Under the pieces are notes generated by a model. That model was not told the DNA's origin and ran no database searches. It was given only the letters and a program-made list of their open reading frames with translations. Below are positions 1-12,120 of a stretch of DNA of 64,000 bases, in pieces; the first letter of the stretch is position 1, and the number at the start of each line of letters is the position of its first letter. The stretch is from Pagrus major (lineage: Eukaryota; Chordata; Actinopteri; Spariformes; Sparidae), in NCBI RefSeq assembly GCF_040436345.1, contig NC_133223.1, positions 25,112,410 to 25,176,409 on the forward strand. The letters are read 5' to 3'. Made by a program: the position numbers and the translations under genes.

Positions 1-1353
1 ACACTTCTCATTCATTGTGTCCCCAACACTGGACATTTTACATGGTTACAGCAGCATCTGGTCTTTACAGTTTATTATGAATTAAAAACACACACACACA
101 CACATACAGAGCTCATCTATTATCCCATTTGCAACACTAATCTGAATGGCTTTAATTGTTTCTGGAAAAAATGGAAACAGAAATTCATTGATTGAGAAAT
201 TCAATTAGAGAACCATAATATCCTAATTTCCTCTTCAAAACAGGAAATATGTTTTTCCTCAAAATGACCTTTGATACTGAGCTGCCCACTGTCCTTCACA
301 GTAAATGTATAAATGGAATAAACTGTATTACATCACTATAGATTAAAGAAAAGTTCTATGATTTTCTCCAGAAGGGTCCCATGTCCTCTGCTTTACTCCT
401 CTCTTTTATTTTACCCGATGGCAGAGGACTGAAACATGAGTCAACATTTTTTCAAAGGAATCATCATTGATGATGATTTCCAAAAATAAAGTGGTCAGAC
501 CTATAAATAATGGAAATTCATGGCCATGCTGTTTTCCCCGTGGTCATGAAATTGATCCAACGTCATTTAAACACCATCCTGTGTCTTCCACTTGTCGAGT
601 TAATCATTCACACAAAGAAACAATGAAATATTGCCTTCTTTTGAGGGGGAAACGGACTCATAACATCTCAAGTTTGACCTTTGCAGTTTTCTACTTACTG
701 CAAAATGCTTGCAAAATGTTTTAACAAGTTATTTTGTTGCCACCAGTGTCTGACTGTGTTTTGTATTGACACCCTGTGGTGTCACCCTGTTTTTTTGTTT
801 TTTTGTGCCTCCATGTCGGACATCCCAGGCCGTAGAAAAATCTTAATTTGGGACATTTAAGCGGAACAAAGATTTTACACAAAACTGATATATTTTAGTT
901 AAGATCTTTGGCAGAGTGAATCAGATTTGAGAGAGTTGGACAAACAGAGTGAATTTAATATATTCTTCATCCCTTCTTATAGTCTAACAAGACACTAAGC
1001 ATTAGCTGTTAGAAATACTGTGCTTGGTGTGCAGATAACTTGGCCTGAAGTCCACAGGACTAGCCCAGTATAAGTATAATTGATCCTCTAGCGATAGATG
1101 GGAACACTGGCCTGGGATAACAATGGAGCATGCATTTTGAAATATGCCTGCCGTGTGCAACTGCACCAGTTTGCATGTTCTGGGTCTTTGTTCATTTGAG
1201 TGATTTTAATTTTGTTTGGTTTGATGTCTTTTTTGTTTGTCATTGTTTGACTTAGATTACACCTTCTTTATTTTTTTATGATTTTTTTTTTTTTCATTTC
1301 TTTTTTATTTGAAGGGATTAACTGGTGCTTTGTTTCCTATTCTTTTGTTTCAG
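1..1353 (+). other. Intron sequence of stxbp5l (left edge)
   Basis: No exon with a tomosyn-like translation was found here. It holds a short (CA)n run near 89-104 and several T-rich stretches, the last forming the polypyrimidine tract before the exon at 1354. Short open frames such as 467-724 show no family resemblance. Confidence 0.6.
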
Positions 1354-1407
1354 TAAAGGGACCCGGCAGAAAGTTAAGTCTGCCAACAGATCTTAAGACT
1401 GATCTTG
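1354..1407 (+). CDS. stxbp5l: Small 54-nt tomosyn exon (KLSLPTDLK linker)
   Basis: The exon follows a pyrimidine-rich tract ending in CAG at 1351-1353 and reads KGPGRKLSLPTDLKTDL before a GT donor at 1408. Its last base joins the first two bases of the exon at 4728 to give Asp, producing DLDHVNGHC, so the phase fits exactly. KLSLPTDLK is a conserved tomosyn linker signature. A second AG at 1367-1368 could serve as an alternative acceptor and shorten the exon by 15 nt. The boundary on the left is therefore less certain than the one on the right. Confidence 0.8.
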
Positions 1408-2958
1408 GTACGGTAGGCGAAAGCCAGCAGTTTATACTTTATTTCCTTTGAGTCCTTTAGTTTCTGCTTTTGTCATGTTTTCTAGGCTTTTATGTTGCTT
1501 TAGTAGTTTTTTATTCTCACTCAGAATTTCTTCTTTCAGTTTCCTTGTCACTCTCTACTCCTTTTCAAACAGCCCATGAGACTGTTCGGCCGAAGTGTTT
1601 GTCCATTTTGCCCCTTAATGTATTTTGATTTGATTTAAATCTTCTGTATTCATTTCTTCTACATTTTGCAAGTGTTTATAAAGGTGATTTGTAAATCATG
1701 CCCATATTTAAATTTGAGGTTTTCTCCTGCTTTATCATGATTGGACCATCCTCTGACCTTACACACCCTTTCCTCCATTGACAGCCTTGCTCTACAGTGA
1801 TTGGATCATTTGCTACCTCTCTCATTGTAACTGGATCATTTCTCTCTTAAACAATCTTTTCTCCATTTTGACTTGATCATCTGTATTGCAGCTACTGAGC
1901 GTTCCCCCTCATACATTTCTAACTGCTATACAAACACATCACAATCTCAGGTTTCCCTTTGCTCTGCTTCTGCAGTGTCACACATGCTTTCCCCTTTAAC
2001 AACTTCTGCTTCTTCAACACAAAATGTGCCAGTGCCTACTTATTCCTGTGATATTCCTGTTAATCCTTGCCTCATCTAATAACCTTTCTTTATCTGACAG
2101 GTATAAAAATGCTTTTTTTTTTTAAAGCCTCTGTTATATTTAATTGAAACAATTGTAACTGAGAATATTAACCCAAGTTTGAAGAAGAATCAACGTAAAC
2201 CTTGGATACCTCATCAAACATCAACACTTCATCACACCGAAATGACTGAATAGGTTGTTTGCCAATGACTCCCAATTACTCCTATTACATATATCACAGT
2301 TCGCACCGGACCGTCATTGTGAGGTTGCAGATGGTTAGGTTTAGGCATTAAAACTGCTGGGTTAGGTCTAAATATGGCGTTCATAAGCAGTTTTAATCTG
2401 TCCTTGGTCATGATAACCCCACTCCCAGCGCCTGACGTGAGCAGTTCTTTGTCGTAGACCAGCAAAGTGTTGGTGCTGCTCCGGAACCAGTTTTCCTGGC
2501 CGAGAGCCAGTTGTTTGGCTGTCTAAACCCAAAGAACTGGTTCCAGAGTGGGCACTGGCTACAAACCAGCACCTGAACTGCCTTGGTTAAAAAGGCTAAG
2601 TGACACCGTTGACTTTTGGTTTCAAAATTGACACAAACAGCAGTTTCCTTGGTGGAAGTCTTATATTTGATTGACACATTCATCGACCCAAAACTCCTCC
2701 GTATACAAACTTTGTCACTCTTGACACAACTTCACCCAACTTCCTCCTTTGCTGCAGTAATAATCACTCCAGCCGCAAGGGGTTGCCCCCAAACAATAAA
2801 CTTAAATATGGGTCGTGTTAACACACATGCACAGTTCATAAAATTTCCCGTGAGGTTCAAACATGCCCCTTAAGTGTCAATAGGATTCATGTTGTCAGTA
2901 AAATGGGGGAAATAAATAATGGGATGGGTCTGTTAATGAGAGTATTCCTCTGTTTGTT

Positions 2959-3049
<91 letters not shown>

Positions 3050-6000
3050 GTACAATGCTATTCTTTCTGCTATGTACCAGTTCCCTGCAGAACATTTCGG
3101 GGCGAACGACTGATTTTGTGCATCTCTGTTTGAAATTTGCAATAACATGCAAAAACTTTTTAGGACAGATACTGTACACAGCGGTGTCGTCATTTGGCTC
3201 GGGTATTGGTTGGCTCAATATCGTCTGCGGTTTTCAATCGCTGCATTGCCTCAGTCCATCCTGCTGTGAAACTGGGCAAATGTTGCACGCGGACTGGGTG
3301 GCACCCTGGAGTTTTTCATCTTCACTTTGAAATTGAATCATTTGTGCATCAACTGGCTGAAAAGGAGACTTAGATTTGATGTGATAGACATATTTCAGTC
3401 CCAAATACTAAGAGGACAGTGACAGGGGAACACTGTCTTGTGTTTTTGCTAATTAGTACACTGTTAATTATCTTCTTGCTTCACGAGTATATTCTTAGGA
3501 GAATATCGGAAAGGAAAACAAAAACAAACTTGCTGTCAACCCCAAATTGTCTTAGCTTTGGTTCCACTGCCACAGGGAAGTCTTAAAAGAAAAGGGCACC
3601 TCTCAAGACAAGTGCGAATGAGAACATTCAGGCGTAGGTATCATGAAGCTGTTAATTGTGGCTGTCTCGGCAGCTTTTTACTTTTGCCAACTAAACAGCG
3701 GGAAATAAAGGAACCGCAGAGTGCACCCAATCCACACAATCCTACTTTGCTTTCTTTTGTCTTGTTAATAAGGTTTGGCTCTAAACAAATCATTTTGCCC
3801 ACACACACAAGCATCGTACATTAAGTAAGGACAAAACTTCCGACAAACTCAGTCCCAGAGGGGAGGCCATTTAAGGCTACAATTCCAGAAGGTAAAGTGC
3901 TTCCTGTCACCACTATCTGTAGCTGACTGTGTGGCCCTACCAACTATAATGGATTACTGGTTTGCATTGCGATTAAAAAGCAGATATTACCGTAGATTTT
4001 TTTTTTTTTTCTGTTCTTTTTCTGTTTCTTTGATCTTCACTTTTAGCTTTTTGCAAAAGCCAGTGATGTCATGAATCTTCTGATCTTAAAAAACAGTTTC
4101 TTCCGGAAACAAAGTTTTCCAGCAATTCAAAAAGGAACAATAAGAAATAAACAAAGTGGAGATGAAACAAGCCTGTTTTTTGTTTCTTTTGATTTTCATA
4201 TCTTATTTCCTGGCACAGACTGACTGAAACTGCACTCACAATTTGCCTCTGCATTTTCCTCTCTTTTCTGTTGCCCCAGCATCTCTTTCTCCTCCCTGCA
4301 CATACTTACTACCACTCTCCAGCCCTTTGTCACTCACTCTCACTTTCCCTTTCTCCCTCACTACCATCTTTCTTTTTGAAAATCTGATTTTCAACATTGG
4401 CTTGCTCCTCTTACACTGCAAAAATATCCATCTTCATAGGTCATGAAGTATAATATTGAGTTGCAGTATCACATCAGAATTAAACAAAAAGCAGAATCTT
4501 TAAATAGGGTGAGAAAACAACAGCTATTTCTTTGAAAGAGAAAAAACAGCATCATGAGTAAGTAAAATTCTCCCCTTCATTTGAAGATTTCTTGATTAAA
4601 TTAGTTGTCATTGCTCATTATTCGACTAAATGACTGTTGAAGATGAATATTGCAGCAGTGGATTAGAATGTTTGACAGTTTTATTTCCCTCTTTGTGTTG
4701 TTTGCTAATGCTTTGCCGTTGTTACAGATCATGTCAATGGACATTGCACTAGCCCCACCTCCCAGCCGTGCTCGGCGGGGAAGCCTCGCGTCCCGATGGG
4801 TCCCGAGGGGCCACGGCTTACTCGCAGAGGCCCTGGCCGACCGCCCTTCCGCAAGGCCCAGTCCGCTGCTTGCATGGAGATCTCTTTGCCTGTGTCCCAC
4901 ACTGAAGGTGTGTGCTTGACTTCCCAACTCCCATCCCTTAACCTCTTTAACATACCCTCCCTTCCAACAAGTGCATGCCATCCTATCAGCCTGGGGTAAG
5001 TAGATTAAGGCCTGATACATTATTAACACAAGGCAAGCGAATGCTAATGCAAGTTAGCAGTATAAAAACCTAAATCATGCTTTAGTTGCCAGCAGCATAT
5101 ACAGTAGGTTCACAGATAGGTTTAATATAAACATTTCATAATTGACTGTTCGCTAAACCCCTCATCCAAAAATCACAGCTCAGCAACCATAACTGGGCAC
5201 AGTTGTCTATCAATCTTTGGATGTTGAAGCAGTGTACGTGGTGCTGTAGAAAGAGCAATATCTAGCAATATCTAATATATATATATATATGTTAATAACG
5301 TTAACATATAACTCAGCAGCTTGCATTAGCATCACCTTAAAGCATTTGGACGACAGGTTCTGCTTCTATTGAATGCAAGAAACAGCCCTTGCATCGTGTC
5401 CCTTAACACTTGTGTTGACCATGTCCCAGGCCTGAAGGTTGGTGCAATATTACTGTTTTTGTTTTAACCAATTGATTTTTACTTCTCCAGTGCCTTTCTT
5501 TCTTGTTTTTTTCTACTTTGCATAAAAATTGCTACTTATTTTACTCATGAATCGTAGTATTTATTTGTTAAGTAAGGTAAACTTTTCTGCCTTTTTCCAC
5601 TCAATGATTTTCTCTCTTTATAAAAAGATTCTGGAAGTTTTGTTTTTTGAAGACTATGTAACGGAGCACACATGAGATTCATGTGATTTATGTGGCCACA
5701 CCTCCCAACTTCTATTAATCCACAGTCTTGATTTAGTTTATGTTTGTATTTGGTTTTGTTTTGTTCTTGAAGTATCCCATTTCAGAAAACGCATAAAATA
5801 GGGGAACAAGTAGTACAAGACAACTCTTCCAGCCTGATTTGCTGTCTGGCATTTTGACATTCTCATTGACAAATCTGACATTTATTTTCTTCCATTTGAA
5901 CTCTTTTTATTCACACCCTGACATCGACCTGCACCATCTAAAAATTGATTGACCCAGCAGGCTGTGTGTTTGTGTGTGTGTATGTGTGTGTGTGTGTGTG

Positions 6001-9000
6001 TGTAGATAAGCTTTTGTGTGTGATAGAAACAGAGTCTGAGCATTTGTGGGTGTGTAAATATGTCTCTGTGTCTATGTATGTGCGATGCCAACAGGTTTAG
6101 TGGTTTTATAACTACTTCATTTTTGTATTATCACTTGCTGAGCTGAATTAAGCCAAACACCCTCTGAAAGGCCTTGATAAAACAACTTTCAACATTAAAT
6201 AAATTTTTTTTGTTCCTTGAAGATTTGATTACTATTTTAAAAGAAGCGTGGCTCATGTTTTAGGCTTGTTGATGGGTATATTTTTGTTTTCTGTTCTTAC
6301 ACAACAACTGACAGCCAAAGAAAAAACAAAAAAGTAGATAAAAGAATGTGCTGTCAAGTAAGGACTTTAAATGACACTCCCAGCAGCGTAATTTTAAGAT
6401 ATTGACCTCAGAACTGACACAGAAAAATGGCCAGCATTGTGCGTCAACATTTAATTACACAGTGTTTATGAAATCTTGCGCTTAGTCTGTCACTGCTAGG
6501 CGACAGACATCTAGACGCCAATTCAGGGCATCGATTGACTTGAATAAACAACATCCTCCCACTCAGACATCTTAACAGGACTCCTGACATTCTCTTTTCA
6601 TGGTGGACATTTTATTTCTCTATTTTACCCTCACAATCACTACCCCAATTCCAGAAAATTTGAGAAAACCGTAAATAAAACAGAATGCAATCATTTGTAA
6701 ATGAACTATGTTTACAGACGACAGTTTTACGAAGTATTTCCAAGACCATGTAGTAATATCCTTTATTACTATTAAGTTGTGAACCTCACCCCATCCTTGT
6801 TTCCCCAGTTTTGAGTGAGTTGAACTCAGCTGCAATTTAAACCTTTACAATAATTCACGTTGCTGGGTGATTTTCTGAATGTAAAGGACATTGGCCAAAG
6901 AGCATGCAGTTTTTGGAAGCTGTTAATCCTTAAAAAGTGACAGACACGATGGTTAGCCCTTGTGCACCACCAGCACTGCATTGCCTTCAAACAGTGCAGG
7001 TGCATCATGGATATATAAACTTGTATACCAAAGGAGAGAACTCTTCCATAAAGCTCGGGCTGTGCAGGCTGCTCGCTCATGGTCCAGTCAGTATTTGCTT
7101 TCAGTCAGGCTCTGTCAGATCAACAGAAAGCCTCCGTCAGGTCACGACAGCGGCTAATCTCTCCATAGGAGACTCAACACTGTGACAGTTCCCAAAATAT
7201 CACAGTAACTGAACCCACCTCTGCACGCACATCAGGCAAAAACACATGATTGCAAATGTTGGCAGCTGAAAAATAAGAGCATGTTCCTAAATTACGTTTC
7301 TCTTCTCTTCGCAGCTGTGCTATAAAGATGTTTTAATTTGTGTAATTTGTTACTATTGCATAACACTTAGAAGGTTTTAACAAACATGCCGGTGCAAAGT
7401 ATTGAAGCTAAATAACAAAGATAAGGTGCAGTGCTGCGTGTTGTGTCATGGTTGACCATTTTACACCAATTTTGCAAGTGCATTCACACTGCCATCTTCA
7501 TCAACCTCATTATACAGCAGTGACCTGGAGAGCCGAGAGGGAAGCAGTTTTTTCATTAGCATAAGCTGAATGTTTTATTAAAGCCACTGCCTGGGCTACA
7601 GCTGCTTTATCAACCAAACTGATGAGGACGATGGTAGAAACTGCTCTGTTCCTGTCCACAGTTGATTCATAACCTCTAAAATATCCAGAAGAAACTTTTG
7701 ACAGACTTCTTGAGTAATTTAACATGATATTTTGAATTAGGATTTAGCAAGGTAGCTGCTTGACATTTAATGTAAGCAAAAGATAAAATCTCTCATACAG
7801 ATGGACAGAGATGGATGTACTTGCTAGGCCAGCAGACTTAGTCACTGACTGAGTAGTTTTGTGCAGCATCCTAACCCCAGGCTGTGTTAGCATGTCATTG
7901 TTGTTTGTAGGCATGGAAGATAAGATAAGCACTGTAGTAGGGGTTTTGGTACCATTAGTATGGCCATGATACACCAGTGTGCGACAACCTAGACATGCCA
8001 AATGATGACTAAACCTAAAGTTTATTCAGAAAGTAATTGTCAATTAAAGAAAATGTATTGATTATCAATTAGTGTTATTATTCAAGCCTGACTACAATAT
8101 TTCAGTTAGTGCTGCATGTAAGCAGCTAGCAGAGTGAAAAACAAAACAAAAACAAACATCTGTATGGGAGCGTCCGAGAGTGATACTAAAGAAGCACGAG
8201 CATGATAACCACCCCACTTCTGTGGGCCTTAGTGGTGGACAGTATCCTCCTGCTCTTATAGTATAGTATTTGACATGACAACTGGGTCTTTTGTCTTTTG
8301 CTAGAAGTGCATTTCTGTGTTAGACAGGCACTCTGATCATCTCACAGCCAATGCATTAATTCCGTGATATCTAGTTTCATCCTCCCAAATCCTTCAAACG
8401 AGATCTTTAGCTATCCACATTTTTAACAAGTCTGTCCAATTACTCATTCGGATGTCACCGGATAAATCTTTTTTTTAATTTGGACACCCCCTCTGGCCGA
8501 AATGTATCCCGAAATGACATAATGTAAGGGCCCGTGTCCACATAACTTTTCTAACTAGTAGAAAAGCGCTGGTAGAACGCTTGAGAGCACTGGGATGAAG
8601 CGCTTGTGCGGTGAGAGAAAAACTCTCATGTTCATTTTGACTGACATTAGCGAACGCTATGGTAACAGGGGGTTGATTATATAGCTAACAGCAAGTTTAC
8701 AAAGTGCAGGGTGAAAAAAGCACAACAATCACTGCAACATTAAGTGTCGGCTGGTCTGCTCACACAAACAGGCTTTTCTGTCTCTGGTATAATAGCTTCT
8801 TTCTGATATAGCTAAGGATATACAGACACAGCGAGGACAAGCTTCTCCTCCATTTCCTTGGTAAACAGGGTCATAGGATAACAAGACCTGGCTGATCCAA
8901 TATATGATTGGTTGGCTGAAAAGAGTGACAGTGACAAAGTTTTTTAACTCCCACATGCTCAGAGCGGTCGCACAAAAAGGGCAGAGCCGGCACAAAAAAT

Positions 9001-12000
9001 GACACTGGTTGCAACTTGTTTTCTCTAGGAAAAAGTGAAAAAGATGCTGGCACTGGGAAAAAAAACATATTATGTAGACACGGGGCCTAAAAGGCAACTT
9101 GCTGTTTTAGATAACCTTTTAGTGTTTCAGATTCTTTGGCACATTAGTTCTGGATCAGTCTATAAAAATATTCCTGTTCTGTGGTCCATGACACTGCGGT
9201 ACTGTATGTAGCAACATATGCTTAGAAACAGAAGCAGTGCATTCTGATATGATGGAATATACAGAAGAAATGCTTTTTGATTTCATTTCGTTGCCGTGTT
9301 TTGATTTATTCGCTGATCTGAGTAATAAGTATTTTAAGTTAAATGTTTTGCAGTTCTCCTTTCTCTTTGTTAAGTCACACTGATCAAATGACATACTATA
9401 ATTTGTTTTAAACCACAAGTGAGACATATAATTCACTGACAGATGCATGTGATAAGAAAGAATGTCATTGAATATCCTTCATCTGCAGCGGCTTAAAGTG
9501 AGTTTATCACAGTTACTTTTCTCAGCAGACCGTCGCCTATTCTCTATCTGTTTCCTACATTTGGCACTGTTGTTTATCCATTGCACTGGGTTACCACAGT
9601 GAAGAGCCAGCAGGATCACTGGAATAATTAAAGGTCAACAAGCAGTGCGAGAGATGAGGCCGATGTTAATGAGGCCTGCATGCCAGGAGAGGAAACAGAG
9701 GAGGGAAATGGCATGGGAAGCCAGACTCAGTGTACAGTAAACATTTCCATACCTCCCATCTTGGTTAGGCCCCACACCTATTAAATATTGAAGCACTGTT
9801 GGATTTGCAGATGAGGTCTGAAAATTGGCAACGTTTTGTTCAATAACAAGGGATAAAAATAGTAGTTGTTTTTTCCACAGTGTAAGCCTTGAATTAAGTA
9901 TAATCCACATATTATAGAATCACATAATATCACAAGTTTCACAAGTAAAAGAGGCAGTAATAGAATTTACTTTCCTGCACCGTGGCACAGAGCTGTGGTG
10001 ACTCAGTGACTACCTGGCCAGATGCAGAAGAGTCTTTCAAAAGACACTCAAGTCCACACCCACGCACACCCACGTCCATGTTTGACTGCAAGGGAAAAAT
10101 CCAAATGCCAAAGCAGTTGGCTTAATTTTTTCTGGCTTTTTGATAGAAGATGTCCCTGTTGGCTCTCTGAAATAATTAACAAACTTATCTTAATTGTTAA
10201 ATGTTACATTTTGAGCTCAAAGATTTCTTAATTCCCAATTAAGCACCTAATGAATTTTTGGAAAACCTGATACATCTATCGTATGCATTGGCATTAATCC
10301 TTGCACAAAGCACTGGTGGTACACAGAGTGAGTTAAGCGTTGTCTCCAGGTGTATGTCCTCGTCTCTCTGCACTGTGTGTGGGTGTATGTGCATGTACCA
10401 CTGTTAAAATCTGGCACCTTGTCTGTCTCACTGCTTCAGATTGTCTGCTTCTCCTTATCTCCTCCCTGACACTGCCTCGCCTGCCTCTAGCTCCCTGTAA
10501 GGGCCCCCCAGGGGTCCCTGTGTCCTGTCAGAGTACCACTGTGCCTGACTTTCATTAGCCAGCACCCCACAGGCTCTGTCACACAGCGTAAACACACTCC
10601 AGCGACACACGGCCAAACTGAGCTGCCACGAGTCTCAGGGCTATTTTGTCTACGTGGCTGCCAGCATTATCGTACAGCATTGTCGTCACGACACCAAATA
10701 TATTGATGCTGCTCTGGTACTGTGGTGAACAAGAAAAAAAAAACACACCTAACAATACTTTGGTGGAGGAGTTGTCATGTGAGTTTTGTAGTGAATAGAT
10801 TGTGTATTTCTGTAAACTTGGATCAACTGTAACCATATCAGCTGTATCAAAAATGTTGGTTGTCGCGCAACAGTGCTGTACGGTAGCTCTTTACCGACCA
10901 CTCTAGAATGCATGTAGGGATGCTGTATCAGATTTATTCATATCATTCGAAGCGCAGAAACCTGCTACTCTTGCCAACAGCATTTAGTCGAGCAGATGGT
11001 GCTGAAAAAGGTTTTAGAGAGAAGGTGGATGAACAAGTAGAGGTTGTGTGGCCACCAGAAACATAGATGACGGCCTCTCTGTCTGTATATATTTGAAGCA
11101 ATCTCTCCGCACTCAGTTGCATCTTTCTCTTTTTTTTCCTTTCTTTCATTCTCTGGTACTGCTGTTCATCTGTGCGTCTCGTCCGTTTATTTCTTTGGCT
11201 GGGTGTGTGTGTGTTTCTCTGGGGCATGTCGGGGTGTGGTTTGTTATATGGGGTTCATGTTGTGGGGGCACAAGTAGGTTATGCATCCAGGAGGGCAATG
11301 CTTCAGCAGTTACACGGAGTCACTATGTACTCCCATGACGAGCACCACTCCAGCGCCCCCTACTGTTGGAGCGAGAGAGGTAAGGGGGCTTCGGCCACAA
11401 AGCCATCAACTGATGTCGTCCTGCTTATTATACGTCCGTCCTTCCGTCCGTCCGTCCGTCCGTCCGTCCGTCAGTCAGTATGTCAGTTAGTCCTGTGGTC
11501 GTTTAAAACATGCCCAGAAACGGTTGCTCTTGTCCTGATATGTAGGAGGTGGGTAATGGCATCTTTATAGCAGTGCAGACAGCATACATTTTCACATACA
11601 GTACCCTGTATATTCCCGACAATCTTTGTTTGTTTTGTTTATTTGGTTCTCAAAATGGCTCAAAAAATGATCCTGAACATCTGTCAAACTTTTCTTCATT
11701 TTAGCCTGACGTGTATGCTGGGCTTTTCCCCCATCTGTAGTTACATAAAGTCTGCACTCTGTGTAGCATGAGGCTGTGAAACACAGTCCTGCCCATCGCC
11801 TGGCTCTGAATAATTCAGAAAGGCAGCAATACAGAAATACTTTTATGATGGAGGCTTTAAGTACACAATGGAGGACCTGAATGGGTAGCACTCAAACAGA
11901 GTTAAAGGAGTGTTTTGAATTTGCAACTGCCAATGAGTGTATGTGTGTGCACATTTAATCTGTAAATATATGTATTTATAATGTGTGTGTGCGTGTAAAT

Positions 12001-12082
12001 ACAAGCAGTGTATCTGAGTGTGTCACTAGGCCAAGCTGAAGTGAGTGAAAACCAGTGCACTCAGTGAAACAAAGATAGAAGT

Positions 12083-12120
<38 letters not shown>

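Noticed and set aside
2895-3330. Long open frames on both strands across the TG tract
   Set aside because: They consist of Cys-Val or Thr-His repeats produced by the microsatellite and have no coding signature.
3558-3824. 88-codon open frame with a basic start and a possible donor after TFRR
   Set aside because: It resembles no tomosyn segment and the exon at 1354 already joins the exon at 4728 in phase, so no extra constitutive exon is needed.
4601-5029. Open frames on both strands around the exon at 4728
   Set aside because: They are out-of-frame shadows. The spliced tomosyn frame (VNGHCTSPTSQ to LPVSHTE) explains the sequence.
11433-11480. CRISPR-like or minisatellite array
   Set aside because: It is a continuous 4-bp repeat without spacers in a vertebrate intron.
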